Shown piece by piece: positions 1 to 6,882 of a DNA stretch of 16,639 nt. The notes beneath the pieces are model-generated. The model ran no database searches, had not been told where the DNA came from, and worked only from the letters and a program-made list of their open reading frames with translations. Each line of letters starts with the position of its first letter. Position 1 is the stretch's first letter. This DNA is from an uncultured Collinsella sp. (GTDB lineage Bacteria > Actinomycetota > Coriobacteriia > Coriobacteriales > Coriobacteriaceae), in contig UQID01000032.1 of the NCBI GenBank assembly GCA_900541045.1, forward strand, positions 1-16,639, written 5' to 3'. Made by a program: the position numbers and the translations under genes.

Positions 1-88
1 CGGTCCCGTTCCGAACCCGGAAGCTAAGCCCCATCGCGCCGAGAGTACTGCGGGGCCAGCCCGTGGGAGGCCAGGGCGCCGCTGACCG
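1..88 (+). rRNA. rrf: 5S ribosomal RNA, 3' part (5' end missing)
   Basis: The first bases align by eye with the middle and 3' part of bacterial 5S rRNA: a CCGAACCCGGAAG block (as in E. coli CCGAACTCAGAAG), then AAGC, a GCGCCGA-GAGTACTG block and a GGGAGGCCAGGG segment. Roughly the first 30 nt, including the 5' half of the terminal helix, lie before the window. The exact 3' end is uncertain by a few bases because its pairing partner is absent. It would close a 16S-23S-5S operon lying upstream. A 6-bp hairpin (GACGGC/GCCGTC, 92-108) follows directly and may mark transcript processing. Confidence 0.9.
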
Positions 89-120
89 GTGGACGGCACC
101 GAGCCGTCGCATCGACTTGA

Positions 121-153
121 AGAAGGGGGAGGCCTCGCGGCCTCCCCCTTTTT
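121..153 (+). terminator. rho-independent terminator of the rRNA operon
   Basis: A perfect 12-bp stem (123-134 with 139-150, arm AAGGGGGAGGCC) with a TCGC loop is followed by TTTTT. It lies about 35 bp after the 5S gene and is the obvious end of the rRNA transcript. It may also limit transcription from the opposite-strand gene ending at 202, but the T run on that strand is poor. Confidence 0.93.
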
Positions 154-201
154 GCGTTTGGTCGATATGAGCTAAACGCCTCTATGGCTTAATAGCCTTT
201 T

Positions 202-672
202 CTATTTGAAGAAAACAAAATGAATGACCAGCGCGATTGCCACGATGGCAATGATCAAGAGCGCAATTTGGAGACGGTGCTGTCTGCGCCGTCTGTTTGA
301 CGATGTAAATATCGATTTCCCCTGCTTAGGCGTCTCGAGATAGCGGGCGGAATGCGTTAGAGTTTGCTTGGGACGGGGCCCTCTACGATGTTGCTTTGTG
401 GGTGTTTGTGTCTGCTCCTGGCTGCTTGCGCTGTTTTTGGATAAGGGGGCATCTTTTAGATACACCGGATCGCTCGAGGCGACTCCCATGTGTCTGCGCG
501 CTGATTGAGATTCTTCTAGGGTTTGATATCGATTGCGAGTTACATACTCAGGCTCTGCATCGTTAATGGGCTCTTGGGAAATATGGGGACGATGGTAGCG
601 TATGGGCTGTGAATAGGCAGAACTATCGTTCTGCAGCGGCTCAAACGAATTGTCGGAGGTCTGATTGTCCAT
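202..672 (-). CDS. hypothetical tail-anchored membrane protein
   Basis: The product is 156 aa and I recognise no family. Residues 1-125 are polar, rich in Ser, Gln, Asn and Arg, with low predicted order. A polybasic patch (RRRR, residues 127-130) directly precedes one strongly hydrophobic segment (about 134-154), which ends the protein at HFVFFK. This is the layout of a single-pass C-terminal anchor with the polar part in the cytoplasm by the positive-inside rule. No signal peptide or catalytic motif is visible. The ATG at 672 has AAGGG a few bases upstream and a plausible promoter at 711-739. It stands alone between the rRNA terminator and the divergent Hsp20 gene. Lower GC than its neighbours fits a poorly conserved lineage-specific gene. 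Coding status is likely; function is unknown. Confidence 0.7.
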   Translation of the reverse strand: MDNQTSDNSFEPLQNDSSAYSQPIRYHRPHISQEPINDAEPEYVTRNRYQTLEESQSARRHMGVASSDPVYLKDAPLSKNSASSQEQTQTPTKQHRRGPRPKQTLTHSARYLETPKQGKSIFTSSNRRRRQHRLQIALLIIAIVAIALVIHFVFFK

Positions 673-710
673 GATGCCCTTAGGTTGTCATTAACAACGA
701 GTATGCGCTC

Positions 711-739
711 ATTGTAAGCCCCCTGCTTCGTTTTGACAG
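711..739 (-). promoter_or_regulatory. putative sigma70-type promoter of the tail-anchored protein gene
   Basis: On the minus strand, CTGTCA (739-734) and TACAAT (716-711) are separated by 17 bp, matching TTGACA/TATAAT at 4 of 6 and 5 of 6 positions. The predicted start lies near 705, giving a leader of about 30 nt before the ATG at 672. Confidence 0.5.
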
Positions 740-934
740 GCGCGTATTTGTTATTCAGGGCTCTGTTCAAATAACCTTAACCTCGTTAAAACCTTAGTCA
801 ACCAGACTTAGATATGCTTATAGAAAGTGACTTAAAAAACTTTATAGCAAAATGTATATATACGTAATCGTTGGGCATATATTAGAGCGTCAAACGAAGT
901 CCCTGCCACCTGGAAGATGGCTCGGCAGTCCCTT

Positions 935-941
935 AAAGGAG
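935..941 (+). promoter_or_regulatory. ribosome binding site fixing the hsp20 start
   Basis: AAAGGAG lies 8 nt before the ATG at 950. The in-frame ATG at 917 has no comparable site, so 950 is preferred. Confidence 0.8.
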
Positions 942-949
942 TGGTAGTC

Positions 950-1381
950 ATGGCAAGCATGGTTCCTTATCGTTCGGTCTTTGGTGTTCGTCCCTCTGCT
1001 AGCTCGTTGTTTGATCTCTTTGATGATATGAGCGACCTAGCGAACAGCTCGATTGCCTCTAAGGCGTTCCCCGTTGACGTTGAGGATAAGGGCGATGGCT
1101 ATGAGGTCAAGGCTTATTTGACTGGCGTCGCCAAGGATGACATCGACGTTGAGCTCAATGAGGGTCGTCTTTCCATTAGCGTGAATGTCGAGGAAGACGA
1201 GGAGAATGAGGGTAAGAACTTCCTACAGAAGGAGTTCAGCTCGTACAGCGCGACGCGCGGTGTGTACCTGAAGGATGCTTCGAGCGAGGGCCTTTCTGCA
1301 AAGTACGCTGACGGCATCCTTACTGTTACGGTTCCAAAGATTGTCGAGAAGAAGAACGTTACGAAGATTTCCATCGACTAA
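950..1381 (+). CDS. hsp20: Hsp20/alpha-crystallin family small heat shock protein
   Basis: Small heat shock proteins are ATP-independent cytoplasmic holdases that bind unfolding proteins as oligomers and hand them to ATP-dependent chaperones. The product is 143 aa, normal for the family. The N-terminal arm (1-38) contains SLFDLFDDM, a phenylalanine-rich segment typical of substrate-binding arms. The alpha-crystallin domain runs from about 39 to 132, starting with PVDVEDKGDGYEV and ending in the conserved DGILTVTVPK (121-130). The tail ends in KISID, an I-x-I motif (140-142) that docks into neighbouring subunits in oligomers. The start at 950 is set by AAAGGAG upstream. It is monocistronic, with a terminator at 1418-1447. 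Heat induction is likely for the family, but no recognised heat-shock operator was found. Confidence 0.95.
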   Translation: MASMVPYRSVFGVRPSASSLFDLFDDMSDLANSSIASKAFPVDVEDKGDGYEVKAYLTGVAKDDIDVELNEGRLSISVNVEEDEENEGKNFLQKEFSSYSATRGVYLKDASSEGLSAKYADGILTVTVPKIVEKKNVTKISID

Positions 1382-1417
1382 GGCTATCGGCTATTAACAT
1401 CGGTGCCTGCGTTAAGG

Positions 1418-1447
1418 GGGCTGGGAAGTGATTCCCGGCCCTTTTTT
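1418..1447 (+). terminator. terminator after hsp20
   Basis: A 10-bp stem (1418-1427 with 1432-1441, one G-U pair) with a GTGA loop is followed by TTTTTT. It sits between the 3' ends of the convergent genes hsp20 and yycJ. Confidence 0.9.
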
Positions 1448-1459
1448 ATTTGAGACGGC

Positions 1460-2269
1460 CTACTGAATGGTCATGGGCCGATATTGCCCGGCGGGACGTA
1501 TTGTAAGTTTATGCAGCCCCTCAACGCGGGTGGCGGCGCTGCCAAGTTCGTTGTCGAGTGTTGCGCCGAGGGGGCTTGCGTAGCTTTTGACGGTCAGGCT
1601 TGGGCGATTGTTGTCTTGGCTAATGTGCATCGCGATAAGTTGCTCGGTGCGATCGGTTACCAACGCGCGTGCGGCATCGGCGGCCTGATCGTTGGAGAGA
1701 TGTCCTTTTACAGACAGGATACGTTCCTGAAGAAAGCGAGGATAGTCGCCTTGACGCAGCATGGTTACATCGTGGTTGCTTTCGAGTGCGAGAATGCGAC
1801 AGTCCTTGAGCGTATCGATGGCATGCTTCGACAGTTCGCCGGTGTCGGTGGCAAAGCCAACCGAATCGCCCTGAGCGTCAAAACGGTAGCCGACGGGATT
1901 AACGACGTCGTGGGATGTCGAATATGTTTGAATGTGGACTCCGGCAATAGAGAGGGCGTCACCTGGGTCGAATTCCTCGACAGGTAGATGTGCGAGGCTT
2001 TCTTTGGACGTGAGCGTTCCTCTGCTGGAAAAGACCGGGCCATTCCAATGCTTGCACCATACCTCAAGCCCCTTGATGTGGTCGCTGTGTTCATGGGTGA
2101 CAACAAGGGCGTACACGTCGTCTGCCGACAGTCCGAGTTCCGCCATGCGTTTGAGCGTTTCGCGGCGAGACAGTCCGTCATCGACCATAATGAGCCCCTG
2201 CGGGCCCTCGATGAGTGCGCAGTTGCCTTTAGAGCCACTGCCGAGGATATGAAGGTGCAGACGAGACAT
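1460..2269 (-). CDS. yycJ: YycJ/WalJ-type metallo-beta-lactamase fold hydrolase
   Basis: The product is 269 aa from the ATG at 2269. It opens with the family signature LHILGSGSKGNC and then VDDG (29-32). The metal motif is T-H-E-H-S-D-H at 58-64, giving ligands H59, H61, D63 and H64. Further ligand candidates are H120 (TSHD), D142 (ATDTG) and H215. The ESNHD (163-167) and GHLSN (189-193) blocks are typical of YycJ, a two-metal nuclease-like branch. In Firmicutes yycJ/walJ sits with the WalRK two-component genes and has been linked to coordinating division and replication or mismatch repair. No walRK is visible here, so only the family is supported. The frame stays open to an ATG at 2350, but that start would overlap the tilS start and precedes the conserved domain by 27 unconserved residues. 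It is divergent from tilS with 48 bp between them. Confidence 0.88.
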   Translation of the reverse strand: MSRLHLHILGSGSKGNCALIEGPQGLIMVDDGLSRRETLKRMAELGLSADDVYALVVTHEHSDHIKGLEVWCKHWNGPVFSSRGTLTSKESLAHLPVEEFDPGDALSIAGVHIQTYSTSHDVVNPVGYRFDAQGDSVGFATDTGELSKHAIDTLKDCRILALESNHDVTMLRQGDYPRFLQERILSVKGHLSNDQAADAARALVTDRTEQLIAMHISQDNNRPSLTVKSYASPLGATLDNELGSAATRVEGLHKLTIRPAGQYRPMTIQ

Positions 2270-2305
2270 AAGATTCCAAAGGATACAATGGGTGCGGACG
2301 AATAG

Positions 2306-2312
2306 AGGAGGA
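2306..2312 (+). promoter_or_regulatory. strong ribosome binding site of tilS
   Basis: AGGAGGA lies 5 nt before the ATG at 2318. Only 48 bp separate tilS from the divergent yycJ start. TACAAT at 2284-2289 is a possible -10 for tilS, but no good -35 is present. Confidence 0.7.
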
Positions 2313-2317
2313 AGCAA

Positions 2318-3856
2318 ATGCCTACGGTATCTCAGCATTATGGACACCATGCCGTGCCTGGGGCAGTCGATGAGACCCGGACGAGGCAGCAGGCTGCTCC
2401 TGTCGTGCTCATGGTATCAGGCGGCGCGGACTCGACGGCGCTGCTTCTTATGGCGTGCACATCAAAGCTGGATATCCAAGATGGACGCGGTGTTGCCCCC
2501 ATTGCTCGCGAGCGCCTGCATGTGCTGCATGTAAACCATCATCTGCGCGGCAAGGCGTCCGATGGCGACGAGGCCTTTGTGCGTGAGCTCTGCTCGCAAT
2601 ATGGTTTACCGCTGTGTGTGGAGCACGCTTATTTTGATGGGGAGTCGGGCAATATCGAGGCGGCTGCGCGCGAGGTGCGTTATGCCGCGGCGCGAAGGTA
2701 TGTGCGCGAACTATGTGCCAAGACGGGGGCACCGCGAACGGCGGCTCGTATCTGCACCGCGCACACGTCTTCGGATCGCGCGGAAACGTTTTTGATGAAC
2801 GCGATTAAGGGTTCAGGGCCCGCTGGCCTATCGAGCATTCCTCGCCGGAGGAATATCGTGGTGCGCCCCTTGCTCGACCTAACTCATGGCGAGCTCGTGG
2901 GCTATCTACAGGTACATGGTCAGCCGTGGCGTGAGGACGAGAGCAATGAGGATATCTCGTATCTGCGAAACTACGTGCGCCATCGGGTAATGCCAGTGGT
3001 GGCACAGCGTAATGCGAGCGTGTGCAAGACGATTGGCGCCGCCTGCGAGATCCTTGGTGACGAAGATGCGTTTCTATCCCAGCTGTCGGCACAGGCGTTT
3101 CGAAGCTGCCTGCGCAAGGAGGCGGCGGGTGCGCTAGTGCTCGATGCCAGACGCCTTGCTGCGGCCGAGGTGGTAATCGCGCGGCGCATCGTGCGACTGG
3201 CGATCAAACGCATCGATCCGGACGCTCGTCCAGAGATGCGACATGTGGAGCGAGTCCTTTCCTGCGTTGCCGTGGGCGCAGGCTCGGTCACGCTTCCGGC
3301 GGGGATTGACGCACGCGTCGAATTTGGCATGCTGGCGTTTAAGGCTCCGGTGGCTCGCGAGGGCCTGGTCGCGGACTGGGTTACCGTACCCGGTCGTTTG
3401 CCGTTGGGCGGGGGACGTATGCTGGTCGCAGAGCCGATGGCCGTTGAACCGGGATGCGATATCGTGCGCCGCGCCCGTGAGCTTGCGGCTGCCGGGGAAG
3501 TGGCAGCTTTGGTAGACGCGGCTGCCCTGGGTTTTGCCGACAGCGATAGCGAACGGATCCTGGCGGGCTCGCGTGGCGAGATCCCTGCCGAGGCGCGATT
3601 GGCGCGCCTATGGGTGGACGGTCCCGCACCGGGAGACGTGATGTGCCCGTTAGGAATGAGTGGCCGAAGCAAGAAGGTATCCGACTTGCTAGGAGAGGCT
3701 CGCATTCCCGTTTCCGAGCGCGCCGGCGTGCCCATGGTGAGGACGGCGCCGGGAGGTGCCGTGGTGTGGGTCGCCGGAGTTCGCGCGGACGAACGCTTTA
3801 AGTGCACGGCGGCGACGCGTGTGGCCTATCTGCTTCGCGTGGTTGACGCGGATTAG
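2318..3856 (+). CDS. tilS: tRNA(Ile)-lysidine synthase
   Basis: TilS converts cytidine 34 of the CAU-anticodon tRNA-Ile to lysidine using ATP and lysine, switching it from Met to Ile decoding. It is normally essential. The product is 512 aa, with a 27-residue leader before the N-type ATP pyrophosphatase domain. Visible motifs are the PP-loop SGGADS (34-39), HVNHHLRG (71-78), the TAHTSSDRAET block (147-157), KGSG-AGL (164-171) and the D-x-SNED-Y-RN-RHRVMP block (207-226) typical of TilS. The second block differs from the common AHHxDDxxET at two positions, T150 and S152. A C-terminal TilS_C-like domain (about 430-512) includes PGDVMCPLG, a K-V-DLL segment and GAVVWVAGVRADERF. It begins the tilS-hpt-ftsH cluster, an order also found in Bacillus. 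Confidence 0.95.
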   Translation: MPTVSQHYGHHAVPGAVDETRTRQQAAPVVLMVSGGADSTALLLMACTSKLDIQDGRGVAPIARERLHVLHVNHHLRGKASDGDEAFVRELCSQYGLPLCVEHAYFDGESGNIEAAAREVRYAAARRYVRELCAKTGAPRTAARICTAHTSSDRAETFLMNAIKGSGPAGLSSIPRRRNIVVRPLLDLTHGELVGYLQVHGQPWREDESNEDISYLRNYVRHRVMPVVAQRNASVCKTIGAACEILGDEDAFLSQLSAQAFRSCLRKEAAGALVLDARRLAAAEVVIARRIVRLAIKRIDPDARPEMRHVERVLSCVAVGAGSVTLPAGIDARVEFGMLAFKAPVAREGLVADWVTVPGRLPLGGGRMLVAEPMAVEPGCDIVRRARELAAAGEVAALVDAAALGFADSDSERILAGSRGEIPAEARLARLWVDGPAPGDVMCPLGMSGRSKKVSDLLGEARIPVSERAGVPMVRTAPGGAVVWVAGVRADERFKCTAATRVAYLLRVVDAD

Positions 3857-3895
3857 CCCCTCGTACCAGCTTTTCTGTGCGGCGTTGACGGTATT

Positions 3896-3916
3896 CCCGC
3901 GCTGATGATGCGCGGG
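3896..3916 (+). other. perfect 7-bp hairpin between tilS and hpt
   Basis: CCCGCGC and GCGCGGG flank a TGATGAT loop, 40 bp after the tilS stop. No T run follows, so it is not a normal intrinsic terminator. It may protect the tilS mRNA 3' end or attenuate read-through into hpt. Confidence 0.5.
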
Positions 3917-3917
3917 C

Positions 3918-3947
3918 TGGAAAATATACCCCGTGCGCTGCTAGAAT
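3918..3947 (+). promoter_or_regulatory. possible internal promoter for hpt-ftsH
   Basis: TGGAAA (3918-3923) and TAGAAT (3942-3947) are spaced by 18 bp, matching consensus at 4 and 5 of 6 positions. The 148-bp gap before hpt and the hairpin just upstream make a separate start for hpt-ftsH reasonable. Confidence 0.4.
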
Positions 3948-4004
3948 GTGTAGTTCGCGTCCATACGGCGGTGTGTGGGCGATTAAGCACAAGAAAGGGT
4001 TGTC

Positions 4005-4553
4005 ATGGCTTCTCAACATCCGGATATCGAGAAGGTTCTGTTTACGCAGGAGGATATCGAAGGTATCGTTTCTCGCCTGGGCGAGGAGATTACGCGCGAC
4101 TACGCTGGTAAGGATCTGGTGTTGATCGCGGTCCTGCGCGGCGCCGTTGTCTTTATGGGCGACCTGATGCGCAAGATCGAGCTGCCGACCAACATCGATT
4201 TCATGGCTGTTTCGAGCTATGGCGACGGTGTGAAGTCTTCGGGCATCGTGCGTATCATTAAGGACCTGGATATCGACATCCGTGGTCGCGACGTGCTGAT
4301 CGTCGAGGACATTCTGGACTCGGGCCTGACCCTCAAGTACCTGATGAAGAACCTTGAGAGCCGCAAGCCCGCTTCGCTGGAGGTCGCTGCCTTCCTGTGG
4401 AAGGACGTTGAGGACCGTACCTCGGCCATCACGCCCAAGTATGTTGGAACCCATTGCCCCGATGCCTTTGTGGTGGGCTACGGCCTCGACTATGCCGAGC
4501 GCTATCGCAACCTTCCGTATCTGGGCATTTTGAAACCGGAGGTTTATTCGTAA
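4005..4553 (+). CDS. hpt: hypoxanthine phosphoribosyltransferase
   Basis: The enzyme salvages hypoxanthine (and usually guanine) with PRPP to give IMP or GMP in the cytoplasm. The product is 182 aa, the standard bacterial length. Key motifs are VLRGAVVF (43-50), the flexible-loop SSYG (70-73), the PRPP-binding signature VEDILDSGLT (100-109), the purine-contacting WKD (132-134), and the C-terminal VGYGLDYAERYRNLPY-LKPEVY block (157-181), all characteristic of the family. The start is supported by AAAGGG at 3994-3999. The stop is followed after a single base by the ftsH ATG, so the two genes are almost certainly co-transcribed and probably translationally coupled. The tilS-hpt-ftsH order is conserved in several Gram-positive lineages. 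Confidence 0.97.
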   Translation: MASQHPDIEKVLFTQEDIEGIVSRLGEEITRDYAGKDLVLIAVLRGAVVFMGDLMRKIELPTNIDFMAVSSYGDGVKSSGIVRIIKDLDIDIRGRDVLIVEDILDSGLTLKYLMKNLESRKPASLEVAAFLWKDVEDRTSAITPKYVGTHCPDAFVVGYGLDYAERYRNLPYLGILKPEVYS

Positions 4554-4554
4554 G

Positions 4555-6693
4555 ATGCCCGACGACCGTAACGACAACAATCCCCAGACTCCCCGGGAGC
4601 CTAAGATCCCGGGGATGCCCGGAGGCAAGAAGCCCACGCGTACAGGCTGGCTGTATTTTCTTTTGGCTTGCGCGCTTCTGGGCTATGCCTTCTTTAATAT
4701 GGGCTCCGGTTTTGCCAGCTCCAGCAATACCGTTAAGCTCGCGACGAGCGAGATGGTCAGCGCCATTAAGCAGGATCGCGTCGAAGATTTGACCTATACG
4801 GTTCAAGACGGAAGCGTGGCGGGTCATTACTGGAAGACGAAAAAGGACAAGGGCGACACGAGCGAGCTCAAGAGCTTCTCCTCGACCTATGTCGGCTCCG
4901 ATTCGCTTGCCGAGCTCATGGCGGAGCACCCCGACACCAAGTATATCGTCAACACCAACGACCCCGATTTTTGGGGCGACTTGGCGATGAGTGTGCTTCC
5001 GACGATTGCCCTGATCGCCATCATGTTCTACTTTATGCGCCAGATGATGGGCGCCAATAATAGGAACATGCAGTTTGGCAAGACCAATGCCAAGACCAAC
5101 GAGGCCACACGTCCCAAGGTCAAGTTCGAGGACGTTGCCGGCGTGGACGAGGCCGTCGAGGAGCTCGAGGAGATTCGCGACTTCCTGAGCGATCCGGACC
5201 GCTATCGCAAACTGGGTGCCAAGATTCCGCGCGGCGTTTTGTTGGTGGGCCCTCCGGGTACCGGTAAGACGCTGCTGGCTAAGGCCGTTGCCGGCGAGGC
5301 GGGCGTGCCGTTCTTTAGCATCTCGGGTTCTGACTTTGTCGAGATGTTCGTGGGCGTCGGCGCCAGCCGCGTGCGCGACCTCTTTAAGGAGGCCAAGTCC
5401 CAGGCTCCGTCGATCATCTTTATTGATGAGATCGATGCCGTGGGACGTCAGCGCGGAGCCGGTCTGGGCGGCGGTCACGACGAGCGCGAGCAGACGCTCA
5501 ACCAGCTGCTGGTCGAGATGGACGGTTTTGAGGAAAGCGAGTCGGTCATCCTGATCGCTGCGACCAACCGTCCCGATATTCTGGACCCGGCATTGCTGCG
5601 CCCCGGGCGTTTTGACCGCCAGGTCACGGTCGACCGTCCGGACGTAAAGGGCCGCGAGCAGATCTTGCGCGTGCATGCCGAGAACAAGCCAATGGACGAG
5701 GACGTGAAGTTTGAGAAGCTCGCCCAGATGACCGTTGGCTTTACCGGTGCCGATCTGGCAAACCTGCTCAACGAGTCTGCGCTGCTGGCTGCTCGCCGCC
5801 ATCGTTCCGTGATCTCGATGGACGAGGTCGAAGAGTCGATGGAGCGCGTGATTGCCGGACCGCAACGCAAGGGTCGTGTGATGACCGAAGCCGAGCGCAC
5901 CACGATTGCCTACCATGAGAGCGGCCATGCCCTGGTGGGCCACATCTTGGAGCACTCCGATCCGGTTCATAAGATTTCGATTGTCAGCCGCGGCCAGGCT
6001 CTGGGCTACACGTTGCAGCTTCCGCAGGAGGATCACTTCCTCAAGACCAAGAACGAGATGCTCGACGAGCTTGCCGTGTTCTTGGGCGGCCGCGTTGCCG
6101 AGGAGCTCATGTGCGATGACATCACGTCGGGCGCGAGCAACGACCTGGAGCGCGCGACCAAGATGGCGCGCGAGATGGTTACGCGTCTGGGCATGAGCGA
6201 GGAGCTGGGCACGCAAGTGTTTGGCGAGGCGCAGCATCAGGTATTCCTGGGCCGCGATTACGCCGATCACCAGGATTACTCCGAGGAGACGGCGCGTCGC
6301 ATCGACATCGAGGTCCAGCGCATTATGCGTGAGGCCCATCGCCGTGCGGTCGAGATTTTGGATGCCCGTCGCGATCAGTTCGATCTGATGGCCAAGGTGC
6401 TGCTTGAGCGCGAGACCGTTGAAGGCGACGCCGTGAACGCCCTGCTCGACAACGAGTGGGATGCCTACCTTGAGCGCGAGGGCGATATCCTGGCGGCCAA
6501 GGAGGAGCGCAATGCCAAGGCGGCTGGCATGCCGACCAAGAAGCGCGCGCCTCGTATGAGCGAGCAGGAGCTGGCGGCCGATGCCGCGGCATTTGCGCAG
6601 GCGGCTATGCAGGAGGATGCCGAAGTCGCATCCGATGATGCCGGCGATGACCGTGCCGCCAATGCCGGTGCCGACACCGACGCCGATAAATAG
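4555..6693 (+). CDS. ftsH: ATP-dependent zinc metalloprotease FtsH
   Basis: FtsH is a membrane-anchored hexameric AAA+ protease that extracts and degrades misfolded membrane proteins and some regulators. The product is 712 aa. A cytoplasmic Pro/Lys-rich start (1-30) leads to TM1 (31-48), an external domain of about 95 residues, and TM2 (about 143-162). The AAA domain has Walker A GPPGTGKT (232-239), Walker B IIFIDEID (287-294, D291/E292) and the second region of homology TNRPDILDPALLRPGRFDR from 337. The protease has zinc ligands HESGH (H454, H458) and D530 in TSGASNDLE. After about residue 640 a Lys/Arg-containing, then Ala/Asp-rich acidic tail of some 60 residues extends past the usual end. 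The start is 1 bp after hpt, with GGAGG at 4538-4542. Confidence 0.98.
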   Translation: MPDDRNDNNPQTPREPKIPGMPGGKKPTRTGWLYFLLACALLGYAFFNMGSGFASSSNTVKLATSEMVSAIKQDRVEDLTYTVQDGSVAGHYWKTKKDKGDTSELKSFSSTYVGSDSLAELMAEHPDTKYIVNTNDPDFWGDLAMSVLPTIALIAIMFYFMRQMMGANNRNMQFGKTNAKTNEATRPKVKFEDVAGVDEAVEELEEIRDFLSDPDRYRKLGAKIPRGVLLVGPPGTGKTLLAKAVAGEAGVPFFSISGSDFVEMFVGVGASRVRDLFKEAKSQAPSIIFIDEIDAVGRQRGAGLGGGHDEREQTLNQLLVEMDGFEESESVILIAATNRPDILDPALLRPGRFDRQVTVDRPDVKGREQILRVHAENKPMDEDVKFEKLAQMTVGFTGADLANLLNESALLAARRHRSVISMDEVEESMERVIAGPQRKGRVMTEAERTTIAYHESGHALVGHILEHSDPVHKISIVSRGQALGYTLQLPQEDHFLKTKNEMLDELAVFLGGRVAEELMCDDITSGASNDLERATKMAREMVTRLGMSEELGTQVFGEAQHQVFLGRDYADHQDYSEETARRIDIEVQRIMREAHRRAVEILDARRDQFDLMAKVLLERETVEGDAVNALLDNEWDAYLEREGDILAAKEERNAKAAGMPTKKRAPRMSEQELAADAAAFAQAAMQEDAEVASDDAGDDRAANAGADTDADK

Positions 6694-6704
6694 CCTTTGT
6701 GGCG

Positions 6705-6741
6705 AAAGCCTCTGCGGGGAAACCTGCGGAGGCTTTTTCTT
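6705..6741 (+). terminator. terminator after ftsH
   Basis: A 10-bp stem (6706-6715 with 6726-6735, one G-U pair) carrying GCCTCTGC/GCGGAGGC is followed by a TTTTTCTTTT tract. It closes the tilS-hpt-ftsH transcript. Confidence 0.9.
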
Positions 6742-6766
6742 TTGAGCGATATGGGGCCATCTGTTG

Positions 6767-6818
6767 ATTGGGGACAGACTTAAATGAGCGTTTTCACGCA
6801 TTTAAGTCTGTCCCCAAT
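6767..6818. repeat. REP-like palindrome with GGGGACAG arms
   Basis: Perfect 20-bp inverted arms (6767-6786 and 6799-6818, arm ATTGGGGACAGACTTAAATG) enclose 12 nt. Inside, CGT/ACG can pair around a TTTC loop, leaving an AG bulge, so a single strand folds into one long hairpin with a small bulge. It is not followed by a T run and lies 26 bp after the ftsH terminator. GGGGACAG-type palindromes of this form resemble, from memory, targets of REP-associated Y1 transposases (RAYT/TnpA-REP). No such transposase is in the window. Confidence 0.75.
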
Positions 6819-6852
6819 TAACATTACTGCGGCGCTTTGCCCGACTAAAGCG

Positions 6853-6858
6853 TACAAT
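6853..6858 (+). promoter_or_regulatory. possible -10 element of the aminotransferase gene
   Basis: TACAAT lies 25 nt before the ATG at 6883 and 35 bp after the palindrome. No convincing -35 hexamer is found at 16-18 bp spacing, so this is a weak call. Confidence 0.3.
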
Positions 6859-6882
6859 AGCGCCTATGCGAAAGGGGAACAG

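Larger units (their letters stand above)
673..949. promoter_or_regulatory. divergent AT-rich intergenic region upstream of hsp20
   Basis: This 277-bp gap separates two divergent genes and is much more AT-rich than the rest of the window between about 770 and 890. It should hold the hsp20 promoter, but I cannot choose one confidently: TATATT at 878-883 is a possible -10 without a good -35. A perfect palindrome GTATATATAC lies at 854-863. I looked for CIRCE (TTAGCACTC-N9-GAGTGCTAA) and HspR HAIR (CTTGAGT-N7-ACTCAAG) sites and saw neither. Confidence 0.4.

Noticed and set aside
2971..3807. 278-codon minus-strand frame opposite tilS
   Set aside because: Ala/Arg/Ser/Thr-rich low-complexity translation typical of a GC-rich shadow.
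3798..4637. 279-codon minus-strand frame opposite hpt
   Set aside because: Antisense to hpt, which has every diagnostic motif; the translation resembles no family.
4429..6801. 790-codon open frame on the minus strand opposite ftsH
   Set aside because: It is antisense to an unambiguous FtsH with all motifs. GC-rich codon usage removes stops in this frame; the translation has no recognisable domain and runs across the ftsH terminator and into the palindrome.
6784..6882. 33-residue N-terminal extension of the aminotransferase from ATG 6784
   Set aside because: It begins inside the palindrome and translates its right arm. A good ribosome binding site and the normal family N-terminus start at 6883.
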